Shown: positions 20,556-30,960 of the stretch, piece after piece | Layout: each line of letters begins with the position of its first letter | Numbering within the stretch: the stretch's first letter is position 1 | From: Chara braunii | Taxonomy: Eukaryota > Streptophyta > Charophyceae > Charales > Characeae | Reading direction: 5' to 3' | DNA length: 47,547 bases | Assembly: GCA_003427395.1 (NCBI GenBank) | Contig: BFEA01000323.1 | Span: 623,253 to 670,799, forward strand | The notes under the pieces: generated by a model | Database searches by the model: none | What the model was told of the DNA's origin: nothing | What the model saw: the letters and a program-made list of their open reading frames with translations, nothing else | Translations under genes and position numbers: made by a program

Positions 20556-20645
20556 TCTTCTTCTTCTTCTTCTTCTTCTTCTTCTTCTTCTTCTTCTTCT
20601 TCTTCTTCTTCTTCTCCTTCTTCTTCTTCTTCTTCTTCTTCTTCT
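20556..20645. repeat. (TTC)n microsatellite
   Basis: About 90 bp of TTC units with one interruption near 20614. The Ser-, Leu- and Arg/Glu-runs in its frames are artefacts. Confidence 0.95.
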
Positions 20646-21463
20646 ACTATCCCATCCCTCTTCTGCTTCTTCTGATGTGAGTTCGGCTGGCTTATGTTGG
20701 TATGAGGCACGCTCGCGTATTCTGATTTCGTGAATGCTGCATGCACAAACATTTTTTGCCGGAATCCGGAAAGTTCTTCTGAACAGTGAACCCCCATCAT
20801 CGTTTGCTTGATGTTTTCTCTCTCTGCTCTTCTTTTCCACTCTTGATTTTTCTCAGCTGGACATTCTTGTTTCCCACATGGATATGCTCATGATGTTGGT
20901 TAGTTAAAGAATCATGTACCCCTTTGGGGCTCACCAACTGTCACTTGCGTTACACCCTAGAGGCCCCCATGGAAAGGGGGGCTGTCAGTGGTTTCAGAAG
21001 TTGCTCACGAAACTTTGCTGATAATTCCCGGTGTTCAAGTTTGCATGGGCGAACTCCTACAAGGATTATGGGAATCTATTTGAGTGCATTTAGGCCTGTG
21101 AATCTCACCACGTTGAGTACCAGTCTACTCGTCCCCTCTCTGCCAATAGAAAGTTGGCACAATGGATTCGGGTCCTATGGAGGGGCTTGCAATTGTTGAA
21201 ACAAAAGGCTCCCAAGGCAATCACGGACCGCCACTGCACCGCTGCACTGCTGAGCGTCAAACTGGTGCACAAGGGGAGCTGGGGTCAGTTCGGGGTGCTG
21301 GACCCAATCAGCTGGCAGTTTGTTACCCCACGAGGGTTCAGGTGACCAGGATCGGGTAAAGAGAGCTTCAACAATTTTGCTTCTTTATAGAAATACGTAA
21401 TTATATGTATTATACTATTATGTATGCATATAATACTGTATATATGTTATAGGGTTCAGCCTC

Positions 21464-21565
21464 CTGATGAGTCGGTGAAACTCCGACAAGGCAGTTTTCC
21501 CTAACGGTTACCTCTCTTTCGTCGTTTTCCCGACAATCATGCCACCACCATTTGCTGGTGGCATG
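21464..21565 (+). other. Structured segment with partial hammerhead-like core and a hairpin
   Basis: CTGATGA (21464-21470) is followed by a GTCGG/CCGAC stem (21471-21475 and 21483-21487), as in the first part of a hammerhead ribozyme, but the following GAAA box is absent (AAGGC instead). Further on, CATGCCACCA (21538-21547) pairs perfectly with TGGTGGCATG (21556-21565). Confidence 0.3.
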
Positions 21566-21924
21566 AACTGACTGGACCCCGGTAGCAGGCACAGCGCGTG
21601 ACAGCGGTAAACAAGATATCCCATTCAGCCTTGGTTGAAGGATGCTCCAACAAGCCCTGTCGTATGGGTACTTTGGGTGCTAGGTGTATCGTCATGGGTC
21701 TCTACAGCCCCATGAGTAGACCCTGAATGCCTCCAGTACCTCGCCCAGCTAAACATTTTGAATGCGGCCCTAACCGCATCAGATGGGGGTCGTCCAGCAG
21801 CCCACCGGTCGTACGAATTTCCCAGCTACAGTGCATAAAAAATTGAAACTTTGCTGTATCCGACAGGCAGTTCTCTGCTTACACAGTTCTCTAACGGACC
21901 TGTCCATAATCTAGTATAGATTCA

Positions 21925-22440
21925 CTTTGTTCTTTTTTTTTGGTCTTTTCCTTTTTCGTCGATTCCCATGCCATTCTGGCAGGTTCTTTTCCGTGATTCC
22001 CTCGAACGCCCTCATCCAGGGCATACCTACACAGCCACTTGGAAGAATGTGTCAGACTGATATCAAGGCCAAAATAGTGTTTTTTTTTGTCTTTTTTGTT
22101 CTTCTAGATTCGGATGACGAGGCGACGTTTCTCTTTTTTTTTGTCCTCTTCTGCTTAGAGATCTGACAACAAGGTAGCGGGGCTTAGATGCCCTCACAGA
22201 GGGCTTGCGCATACGAGCACTTGGGAGACTCTACCCGACTGCCTTCACGTCCCCAGCGATGTAGCATATTTTTTCTTTCTCTTTCTTTTTTTCTGCTACT
22301 GGTTCCTCCAGCTTCGACCCCTCCTTCTACCGGTACTGCCAGGGTTGGCAGGCTCAGCATAACGGTCGCTGTAGGTTCGGACTGCATAGCTGGGCCTGAT
22401 GTTTTTTTTTTTTTCTTTCTTTCTTAGAAACGACCCGAGT
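21925..22440. repeat. Diverged units punctuated by T tracts
   Basis: Four T-rich tracts (about 21930, 22079, 22269, 22401) separate units of 130-190 bp. The first two share CCCTCA..AGGGC and AGCACTTGG/AGCCACTTGG blocks at corresponding positions. On the minus strand each unit would end in an A-rich tail. Confidence 0.5.
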
Positions 22441-22461
22441 TGATGCTAGGGGTGCTGGTAT

Positions 22462-22547
22462 GAGCAGGCACCGCTAGCACTCCCCGGGGGGGCGCATCTA
22501 TTGGTGGGGGGCATCACCTGCTGGAAAACGGGTCCAGCGTCCCTATA
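22462..22547. repeat. Dispersed repeat, copy 2
   Basis: Matches 14668-14750 (GAGCAGGCACCGCTAGCACT, ATCTATTGGTGGG, GGGTCCAG.GTCCCTA) in the same orientation, again just after a T-rich tract. Confidence 0.7.
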
Positions 22548-22659
22548 CATCTGTTGAGAAGTAGACATGATGTATGAATTTTCGACCTGCTTGTACAGAC
22601 TGGGCTATGGTATGACCTGGGTTCCATCCTTCCGTCTATCTTAAAGCCTTACCCAGGCG

Positions 22660-23210
22660 TACTATGTAAGTGTAAGTGTAAGTAAGTGTAGGTTAGTGTG
22701 CAATGAGCCGTTTCTGCTGTCCATTGTGTATATTGTGTATATTGCAGCCTTGTGTAGGCATGGATGCTGTGAGTTGTGAGTTGCAGTAGTTGTCATTGTG
22801 TATATTGTGTATATTACAGCCTTGTGCAGGCATGGATGCTGTGAGTTGTGAGTTGAGATTTGAGATTTGTGGGTTGTGAATTGTGGATTGCAGTAGTTGT
22901 GAAGTCTTTATGTGTTTATGTCTGTGTATGTCTGTTAGTGCAAATGTATGAAGGTGTAAGAGTATAGACTGTGCTTTCCATGTGAGAGGTCGTGCCTATG
23001 AAGTCTCATTCTGTCTATTATGCGTGTTACAGTCTTGGATAGGCGTGTTGCGTGCGTATGTGTGAAATGAGATTTGCGTGCATTTGTATAGTGGAGATTT
23101 GTACGTTGTGAATTGTTGTGACTTGTGAGTTGCAGTGGATATGAGCATTGTGTGTACGTGCGTATCAGTGTAGGGGTGCAACTTGTGAGTGTGTTTCCTG
23201 AGATCCCCGC
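22660..23210. repeat. TG-rich minisatellite region with two 72-bp repeats
   Basis: 22722-22793 and 22794-22860 are near-identical (CATTGTGTATATTGTGTATA start, period 72). Around them are shorter GTAAGT, GAGTTGTGAGTT and GATTTGA repeats. There is no coding signal. Confidence 0.8.
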
Positions 23211-23346
23211 CAAGTCCTCAAGTTAACCCCACGTGCCTGTGTCTTTTGTGTTTTGTGGTTAAGGCAAAGTGCCGGATGTGCTGTTGAATAATTCCCCCAC
23301 AGTTTCAGTGCATTGTCTTGTCCGTGATGCCCTCAAACCCTTTGAT

Positions 23347-23388
23347 CCCCTAAACCCTAAACCTTGAACCCTAAACCCTAAAACCCTT
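23347..23388. repeat. Interstitial plant-type telomeric repeats
   Basis: CCCTAAACCCTAAACC and variants in about five degenerate units. CCCTAAA is the plant telomere unit. The rest of 23214-24039 shows nothing I can name; a plus-strand ORF at 23437-23796 is pyrimidine-rich and unconvincing. Confidence 0.75.
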
Positions 23389-24037
23389 AATTCTCTAAGT
23401 CCTTAACCCTCTCTCACCTATTGCCAGACACTTGAAATGGCTTATCGTGTTTGTCCTTGTTCTTGTCATGATGAGGTGTCCACACATTTGTCTTTTGTCC
23501 TGCTGATCCCATTGTGGCGGATAGGAGCACCGTGGACGGCTTGTTGGGATACCCTTGCTTCAGCTGCATTACAGCATTACATGCCTGAAGGCTGTCTTAT
23601 CTGTAGATATCCACCCAGATACCACAGTCCTCTTCGTCCACTTCTCCTTCCTTGCTCTCTCGTCCCCTTGTCCACTTTTTCCGTTTCTCCCTTTAGCTCA
23701 TCATCTACTCCTTATAGCTTGTACCTGCTCAGATGCCGCTGTTGCTTTGCCGTCCATTCCCTTTATTCTCTCCTGTCTTTATTAAACCCTGTTTAAACCC
23801 CTACATCTTCCAATGAGCCCACTCCGCAACCATCTTCCTCCGACTTCTGCTTCATTGGCGATGCTGTGGAGATTCTGCCAGGCTGGCACTTCAGGTGGGG
23901 ATGTAGGGACAGTGGTTAGGTAGAGAGGTGAGGGTTGACAGTGATGGGGCGGGGTAGGGGGGCGGAGGTTGGTCGGCCAAAAAAAAAAAAAGGGGGGATC
24001 TCCTCACCACTCGGGGATGCCCCAAAAAAGTTTCAGG

Positions 24038-24039
<2 letters not shown>

Positions 24040-24098
<59 letters not shown>
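24040..24098. repeat. Run of 59 G
   Basis: A homopolymer at the downstream edge of the LINE. Its length may be a sequencing or assembly artefact. The Pro-run in the minus-strand frame across it should not be counted as protein. Confidence 0.9.
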
Positions 24099-24099
<1 letters not shown>

Positions 24100-25682
24100 A
24101 ATTGAGGTGGGGATGTAAGGGAGGGTAATTGGGGCGTGTTCCTGCTCCTATATGTGCAAGGTGGTCTATGTATTGTTCTGTCTGAATCAATACAAAATTA
24201 GTTGCTTGAATATGACACGAGAAATGATCGTCAGGAAGAAATTCCTTGGTGTTCTCTGTCGTGAGCCATGGTTGCCACTGTAAATTGTTTTGGTGGTCTA
24301 GTCTGCATAGTCTGTTATTGGAATCCACCCACGTATTTGTGAATTTTTCAATCAGCTGATCTTTTTTACACGGTTCAGTTTCTTCTTGTAGTTTGGATCG
24401 CAGGCTTTTCCAAGCGTCCTGCGTGTTTGTGGTTATTGTATCAGCAATAACTGCCTTGGCTTGCTGGGGCGCAAATGTGTCCTCGCCCCGCTCATAGGCA
24501 CACCTCATTCTCCAAGCTGTCATGAGTAAGGCCAGACGAATATAGTGGAACAAGTTAAGCATGAAGAGTGTCCAGTCTGTTTCTAGAGGGAGGGTGCCCA
24601 TGAGAATAGCTTTCATCTCCCAGGGGAAGTGCTGGCCTGTAAGATAGTGCCAGGCAGCATCCCACCATTTCCAGATTGGCACCACCATCGGTCCAAAAGA
24701 CTGTGTTCCATGTTGCCCGTTTCCTCGGGGAGACGACGTTGCAGAATGTACAGAGAAGGGAAAGCTGCTGTTTTTGTTCTAGATCTGTTCTTTTGTGTTA
24801 CCCAGTCTAAGGTAGGCGCATCTGTGTATGATCCGCCATTGCAGAGCCCTGTGGTTAGTTGGTTTAATATGTGTATAGGACAACCATTTGAAGTCCTTCA
24901 TGTCTTCCCTGGTGAGGGAGGAGTCTCTTTCCCGTCTCCTTTGAATATCCTCCATCACCGAGGTCCGGATTGTGGTCCACATCGTCCTATACCCGTTTTT
25001 CACTGTGTACTGCCATGGACTCGTGATTGATGATGTTCCCCACTGCCACTTCCACTCATTCGGATCGAATGGGAGGTGGGACAGGGGTAATGTGGGTTCG
25101 AACACAAATTTCACGTCATCCTTTTTTTCCCCCACGCGAACTCTGGTCAGCGAGGCGGCCGGGGACTGACAGTCCAGATTTTCTTTTCTGTGAATGGTCG
25201 ACCATCTTCAAGTTGCTTCTGGAAGAGTTGCCAGTGGGCAGTAAGCTTGTAGTTGTATGGCTGATGAGGGTTGAGACCGGTCCACTCTGAAGATTGTCAT
25301 CGATAGGTGTAGCGAATCTACCCTTACCACCTAGTCCCCCGTCTCTATAGTGGGACCTCGTCTCAAGGCAATAATTGATGCCATAGGGATCACTTCCTAG
25401 ATCCCCTGGTAGGTCTTGTTCCTGGTTCAGGCTGTGGCCAATCTTGGTTTTGATTGTTTGCTATGAATGCCAGGAGCCGGAGGTATCATCCCATAGGTCC
25501 CGCACTGTATAGATCCCCTTCTCGACCCACCGAAGCCATTTCAATTTCCGACTGAGGGAGAAGGGTGTTCTTGTTTGATCTATGATTTGGGGGTGGCCGA
25601 ACAGCGGTTGACGCATGATGTCATGCCATCTCAGCTGGACCTGAGTTCGTTTCGGACCATGATTCCTCCACAGGCATATCAT
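24100..25682 (-). pseudogene. LINE ORF2 C-terminal region
   Basis: The post-RT part of ORF2, which binds nucleic acid. Frames 25682-25461, 25135-24779 and 24688-24100 give VEKGIYTVRDLWDD, then WQYTVKNGYRTMW and ALQWRIIHRCAYLRLGN, a frameshifted CTLC...METGN-type zinc-binding stretch near 24750-24700, and IWKWWDAAWHYL. The last segment matches the LINE fragment at 14030-14690. ORF2 probably ended before the poly-G run. Confidence 0.8.
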
Positions 25683-27292
25683 AGCAGTCCATATGGGATC
25701 AATTCTGAGATTCGATTGGCCCGACCCGTCGGGGTGGTTCAGGATCCGCCCGGGGGCAGGCCGGGATCGTCCATGCCTGTTTAGTAAACCATTGAAACGG
25801 ATGCACCAGACTATCGACCGGGGACGGTTGAGCCAGACAGGCTATATGGATCTGTGCATACCATATCCATGGTATAGTGTTGCCCATCAGCATCCTTATA
25901 ATATATTTGAGAGTGAGAGCCTTGATTTCCTGTCTCGGGTCAATGCTGCCTAGGCCACCTTTGGTTCTTGGTTAGATCAGGACGTCCCATGCCACTCACT
26001 TGATGCAGTGTATGTTGTTATGGTCGTTTTTCCACAGGTATGTCGTGGCTGCCTGTCTGAGTTTGGCCAGGTGCTTTTCAGATAGTGGCCAAAAGGCCAC
26101 TTTGTACTAGATCGATGCAAAGATGGCATTGTTTATTGTCAGGGTCCGTCCAACCAAGGAGGTGGGTTTCGTGTCCCATTCGGTTGGCCGTTGCGTGGCC
26201 AATTCCAACACTAAGTCTCCATGGTCTGGCGGGGGGCCTAAGGCTGTGAGATTAACCCCCAACACTCTGATTGCTGCCCCTTTCTCCCTCCAGTTGACTG
26301 GTGGGTCGTCTGGGGACTAAGAGTGTTCGGGGTGTAGCCACCATCCTCCTGTTTTTGTTCCCCAGTTGACCTTCACGTTGGTTGCTATCTCAAAAAGGTA
26401 GATAGTGTGCGCTAGCACTCGAAAGCTCTGTTCATTGGCCCTAAAAAGCACCGTGAGGTCATCGGCGAACAGCGAGGTGGTAGGGATAAGATGAGTCGGG
26501 ATTTCCGACACCTGAATTTTCTGAATGTGTGGATTGGTTATGATCATTGCCGCCAATGCCTCCATCACTATCACGAACAACATTGGGGCTATTAGGTCCC
26601 CTTGTCGCACTGATCGTTGGAGGCGAAAAGAGGCTGCTAGGTGGCCATTCAACATTATGTTAATGGAGACGGTTTGGTGAAAGATGCTCACCCATTTGGA
26701 AAAGTACGGACCAAATCGCATCCTGTTGAGACACAAGTCTAGGAAGTCTCAATCTATGAGGTCGTATGCCTTTTCGAAATCGATGAAAAGAATAGCCGCC
26801 ACTGCTTTTCTTCATCTCGCATACCCGATTGTCCCATTTACTAGTAATATGTTGTCTTGTATATTCCTATTGGGCATAAACCCTGACAGGTCTACATGTA
26901 TAAGATGCGGCAGGCATGACAGTAACCTGTTCGCCCATGCCTTAGCCACTATTTTGTATGGCACTGGTAAAAGGGCGATAGAGCGGTAGTTTCCGACGTC
27001 CTCCCTATCGCCATTTTTGCGAAGTGGTCACTCTCTGACCCATCATCTCTCCAAAAGACTCCTCTGGGAAGATGGCGTTCACGTACGCTGCACAATCATT
27101 TATGAATGTGTCCCAGAAATGGAGCCATAATTCTTTGGGGAACACATCCAGGCATGGTGTCTTCTCGTCATCCATCTCTTGTAGTGCCCGAAGGAGTTCC
27201 GATTGGGAGAGAGGTGTGTCCAACGTGTTCCTGTGGTTTGTGGACAGCATAGCTGGAAGAGCATTGAGAAAAGTGTTTCTAGTTTATTCCAA
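25683..27292 (-). pseudogene. LINE ORF2 reverse transcriptase and thumb region
   Basis: RT copies the LINE RNA at the nicked target. The N-terminal part has PLSQSELLRALQEMDD and FPKELWLHFW (27250-27060); then NYRSIALLPVPYKIVAKAW (about 26990) and FIDFEKAYDLID followed by TGA at the position of a usual Trp (about 26745). The open part 26736-26317 holds RQGDLIAPMLFVIVMEAL, the catalytic FADD in SLFADDLTVLF, and NVKVNWGKT-like sequence. Beyond it, 26300-25900 still encodes GRTLTINNAIFAS and TKGGLGSIDPRQE. Catalytic Asp residues are visible, so decay is by stops and shifts. Confidence 0.92.
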
Positions 27293-27300
27293 AGACTGTG
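27293..27300. repeat. Target-site duplication, left copy
   Basis: AGACTGTG. It is identical to 28141-28148, at the opposite edge of the nested insertion. Confidence 0.85.
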
Positions 27301-28140
27301 GCATGTGTGTCATAATAACGGGCAACAGACGAAATTAAACGCCGTTGTACCCATTGAATAGGCATCAGAGCCCCCGTTGAATCTCGTTAATGTGAAAATG
27401 GGGGTCTCCCGTTGAATCCTGAAAAACAAATTGGGTGCGTTGGGCCTCGTGCACGTGGCCCTATGCGCCCAAACGCTAAAACTAGAAAAAAAACATAAAA
27501 TTTGACACCCTCCTATAAGTCATCAAACCTACCCGGAAGTATGTGTGTGTATGCGCGTGATTGTTGGTGTGTGTGTATGTGTGTGCATATGTGTGTGTGT
27601 GTTTATGTATGTTTGTGTGTTGTGTGTCTGTGTGTGAGTGTGCGAGTGTCTTTTTTTTTTTTTTTGAATTATTTTTATGTTTTTGATTTTTTAAAATACA
27701 TTAAGTTCAAAAAAAAATAAAACAAAAATTTTGTTGTACATCTTTGAAAGATCTACAAAACCCTATATTTTTTAATTGTTTTTTCTGTTTTTTTTTAGCC
27801 ATAAAAAGATCTCTGTGAAGAAAAAAAAAAAACACTCATTTGAGTCATTTCATCTTTTGTTGTTGTTTTTTTTTTCATTATGTTTATGTTTTCGATTTTT
27901 TTTTTAATTCCGTCAAAGCCCAAAAAAATCAAATAAAGAATATGGGGTTGTAGAACTCAAAAATATCTACAACCACATATTTTTGAATTTTTAATTTGAT
28001 TATTTTTAGAACACAAAAAAAATAAACGCGGACCCCGTTGTAACCCGTCTAACCGGCTTTTCAACGGGGATTCAACGCGGATTCAACGCGCATTGTATCT
28101 TTCAACGCGGAACCAGCATTGAATCTATTTTCGGACACAC
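27301..28140. mobile_element. 840-bp non-autonomous DNA transposon, possibly hAT-type
   Basis: It splits LINE ORF2 between YYRHLFTSQS and the RT N-terminus. A perfect 8-bp duplication AGACTGTG flanks it, and removing one copy plus the insert restores the LINE reading frame across the junction. Ends share a short inverted GTGTGTC (offset 4 bp on one side), and subterminal GTTGAATC-type motifs are repeated in inverted orientation at both ends (27350-27420; 28060-28125). The inside is AT-rich and noncoding, with a GT microsatellite (27537-27650) and a hairpin (27941-27979). Eight-bp duplications and subterminal repeats suggest hAT. The terminal sequence itself is not diagnostic. Confidence 0.8.
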
Positions 28141-28148
28141 AGACTGTG
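28141..28148. repeat. Target-site duplication, right copy
   Basis: AGACTGTG, pairing with 27293-27300. Confidence 0.85.
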
Positions 28149-28568
28149 ATGTGAACAAATGTCTATAGTAAATAAAAGCGTATTCGACAATTTGATAGGC
28201 ATTGGTGGCCTTCGGCTCGGTGGCATCGAAGGGATGGTTCAGCGCAGGCACCATGTTTGTCTGCTTTTTACTTTTGCTTTATTGAAGAAGGTTTTGGTCA
28301 TCATGCCCTCCGCAGCGTCCTTGTTAATTTTGGCCTGAATTCTCCCTTTTTGGGCTTGTAGGTCGAGGTGGTCCTGCAGCTGAGTTCGGGCTCTTTGAAG
28401 GGCCTCGTATGTGGGAACATCTAAGGGATTGTCCATTAGATGCTCATCCCAGTCCTGTAGTTGGCGCCACAACCCTTCTAATCCGACTTTGCATTGACAA
28501 TCCGGTAGGATTGGCAACTTTTTTACCCTTTCTCTAAGTTGAGCCACCCCATTGTTGAACCACTGCAC
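28149..28568 (-). pseudogene. LINE ORF2 endonuclease-RT linker
   Basis: A minus-strand frame with GRIQAKINKDAAEGM and TKTFFNKAKVKSRQT, the helical linker that precedes RT in L1-like ORF2, followed near 28170 by AYQIVEYAFIYYRHLFTS just before the insertion point. Upstream it joins the endonuclease after a stop. Confidence 0.8.
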
Positions 28569-28592
28569 AATGGATCCATCCTCATGTCTTTT

Positions 28593-29510
28593 TTAGGCCA
28601 AGTAGGCCCTGAAGTCTTCGACTTGTTTATTTAAGGAAGTCAGTTTTAAGAGAGATGTGTTGAATTTAAAGAACCTCGGTCCTCTATAAATATGCGTGTG
28701 GAAGGCAAGACCAATACCTATCATGCGGTGGTCGAATGACTTACAGGGAGAGAAGGGGAGGATGTCCGCCATAATGAGCATTCCAGAGAAATCCTCAGAA
28801 AGCAAGGCTAGATCAATTCGTGAATTTGAGATGCCCGCCTCTCCTCTAGATGGAACACATGTGTATGCACACTTGGCCGGGTTAATGTGTCGATATGAGT
28901 CCATGAGTCTTAGTTCGACCATCATTTGGTTGAGCGTCACACAGTCCGCCCCCCTTTCTCATATACCATCCTGAGTGGATGGAGGTCGAATTTGAGTTGC
29001 GTTCTCCTGTCTAGGTTAGGGTCTGGAGTCATGTTGAAGTTTGCCACCATAATGATGGGGGCGTCCCTTGGCAGAACGTGCACCAGGTTGTTAAAAAACA
29101 ATATTCGGTGAGCAAGGTTATTGGTGGGATATATGCAGACCAAACATATCTGTTTTGTTGCTGCTGGCGCTTTCATGCAAACCCACCTGCCATCTACCCG
29201 ATCCCAGTCCGCTTGAATGGGTTGTAACCTGGAGGTAGGGGGGATCCATATGGCCACTCTCATGGATCCCACCGGTCTGGCGGGTGCAGCGAACTCCGTG
29301 TGTGGCCAGATCTGTCTAGCTCTGGCCCGGTGGGAAGGCGAGTCGGTGAGGTGGGTCTCTTGGATTCCTATGGCGTCTGGCTATCTGCTCCCCGTGTCTT
29401 TTGTAATCATGTCCCAAAGTGCCCTTGTTTTTTGGTCATTTTGTTGTGCCAGCCCGTTGACATTTATCGACCGGATATCCAAATCCGCTTCCTGCAGTGT
29501 TTTTGCCCAT
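28593..29510 (-). pseudogene. LINE ORF2 endonuclease
   Basis: An apurinic/apyrimidinic-type endonuclease that would nick the target DNA. Minus strand from about 29500: INVNGLAQQN, a TAG, IGIQETHL with the metal-binding Glu, then 29272-28937 with VANFNMTPDPNLDRR, and after a frameshift 28940-28593 with SRIDLALLS and FDHRMI holding the late Asp and His. VANFN replaces the usual GDFN, so a catalytic Asp is lost (a G-to-A change would do it). Three frames are used, so it is inactive. Confidence 0.88.
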
Positions 29511-29599
29511 ACGGGCTGGCGACACGAGGGTGGAGGGGGTCAGGGGGGACTTGGGCAAGCCGGCTTTGCCTCATTGCCCCAATGTCCTCTCTCTCCTTG

Positions 29600-30930
29600 A
29601 TCCATTGTTATATTAATTCTGCAGTGTTCCCATCGACGGGCTGGCTACAAACGGGGGATCGCCCCACGACCTGTTGGCGTCCAGCGTCTCATCTTCCAAA
29701 AGCCATTGCAGAAAGAGTGTTTTCTCTTCTGCAGACCAGATGTTGTTTGTTGGCAATCTTGTAGTGGGCGTATCCAACAGTTGGTGTTGGGAGAACCAGA
29801 CGATCTGTGTATCCGGTGTGTCGTGGTCTTAGGTGTTCTCAAACAGAACCAAGACTTGGGTTACCTATTTGGGGAAGGAGAGACCCTGTGGGAAGACCGT
29901 ACCGATGGCCCCCTGATCCCCTTGTTGAGCAATGTGGTTGCGTAGCATATGGCGGGTGAACATTTGCAAGGTTCAACCCCTCCATCCATGCAGTGTGAGA
30001 CCAAGGGTTGTGTCCTGGGTCCCTTTCATGAGACGGGTTGTCAGTCTAGGGATCCTTGGGCAGACCTGCTTCAGCCCTATCTGCCAGTTCCCCCCTGGCT
30101 GGCTCTCCTAATAGGAATGATAACCACACCGTCCTTTGATATCTCACCCTGGCCCTGGGCGGTCGTAGTACTCAAGCAATCCTTGAACACTGTTCTTTTG
30201 GGCAGGGGTTTAGTAGCGGGTGAGGGATCCAAAATCTAGTCTTGTGGGAGGGTGGGGAGGGAATGGTTGTTGAGTTGTTGTGTTTGTGGTTCCCGGTTGT
30301 ATGCAGGTAGAAGGACTGTCCTTTTCAGCAGTGGCACGTCCGACTCGAATTCAAACTCTGTCTGGGATGCTGATTTCAACTCCAACTTTGAATCTGATGT
30401 GGAGGTTGGATCCGGGTCAGGGTCTTCCCCTGACTGTGATTATGATTCCGAGTCTGATTCTGAGTTCCTATTCGCCCGTTGTGTTTGATCACCTGCCGCT
30501 ACTTGCAGTCCTCCTGGAAGGTGTTGCTGTTAGTAGCAGGCATGGGCACCTTTGTCGTACTATCCGCTGTAATGTTCCGGAGGTGCAGTATAGGGCGTAG
30601 GAAATGTTGTGGAATTCCCTTTCTGCTCCGCCTCGCACCATCGCCCTCTTGTTCTCTGCTCCTCCCATCGTGGTGTCCACTTTTGAGATGATGATGCCTG
30701 GCCATTGGATTCCCTCAAAGGAGAGGTCTTCTCTCAATTCTTGCTCGCCGGAGACCATGGGGAGGACCAGACTTTCATCGTGGTTTAATTCATTCCGCTG
30801 AGGGCGTTGCCCGATCCTGTCCAGAAGACCTTGTACTGTTGCAATTATTTGTTGTGCCACCACTTTTCAATCGACTTCCGCTGGATCAATGACCGAGTCT
30901 AGGAGGCTTTTGACCAAGGCTGTGTTTGTG
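29600..30930 (-). pseudogene. Probable LINE ORF1
   Basis: The minus strand upstream of the endonuclease has a frame (30863-30489, extendable past a TGA to about 30930) with VAQQIIATVQGLLDRIGQ and FEGIQWPGIIISKVD, then weaker Ser/Glu/Asp-rich frames down to about 29600. Its position fits ORF1, the RNA-binding protein of LINEs. I see no zinc knuckle or RNA-recognition motif, so the call rests on position. Plus-strand Ser/Asp-rich ORFs at 30252-30600 are its shadows. Confidence 0.5.
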
Positions 30931-30960
30931 AGTGCTCGCCTAAGCTTCTCCCAGTGCAGC

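Larger units (their letters stand above)
20119..21924. other. Noncoding DNA with short repeats
   Basis: No convincing gene. It contains a (TTC)n microsatellite, a T/A-rich segment near 21400-21450 and a structured stretch at 21464-21565, listed separately. Confidence 0.5.
24100..30960 (-). mobile_element. L1-like LINE with nested insertion
   Basis: On the minus strand, in order: a probable ORF1, an apurinic-type endonuclease, a linker, reverse transcriptase and a C-terminal zinc-finger region, about 6 kb once the 840-bp insertion at 27301-28140 is removed. Motif order and sequence are those of plant L1-type elements. All parts are broken by stops and frameshifts. No A-tail or target-site duplication was found. 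The 3' end is hidden near the G run. Confidence 0.9.

Noticed and set aside
20416-20840. Leu-, Ser- and Arg-run ORFs
   Set aside because: Translation of the TTC microsatellite.
22660-23210. CRISPR-like or regulatory repeat array
   Set aside because: Repeats are adjoining and degenerate with no unique spacers; an ordinary minisatellite in eukaryotic DNA.
23891-24110. Proline-run extension of the LINE ORF
   Set aside because: Reads through the 59-G run; homopolymer artefact rather than protein.
30252-30600. Ser/Asp-rich plus-strand ORFs
   Set aside because: Opposite the probable LINE ORF1; low-complexity composition.
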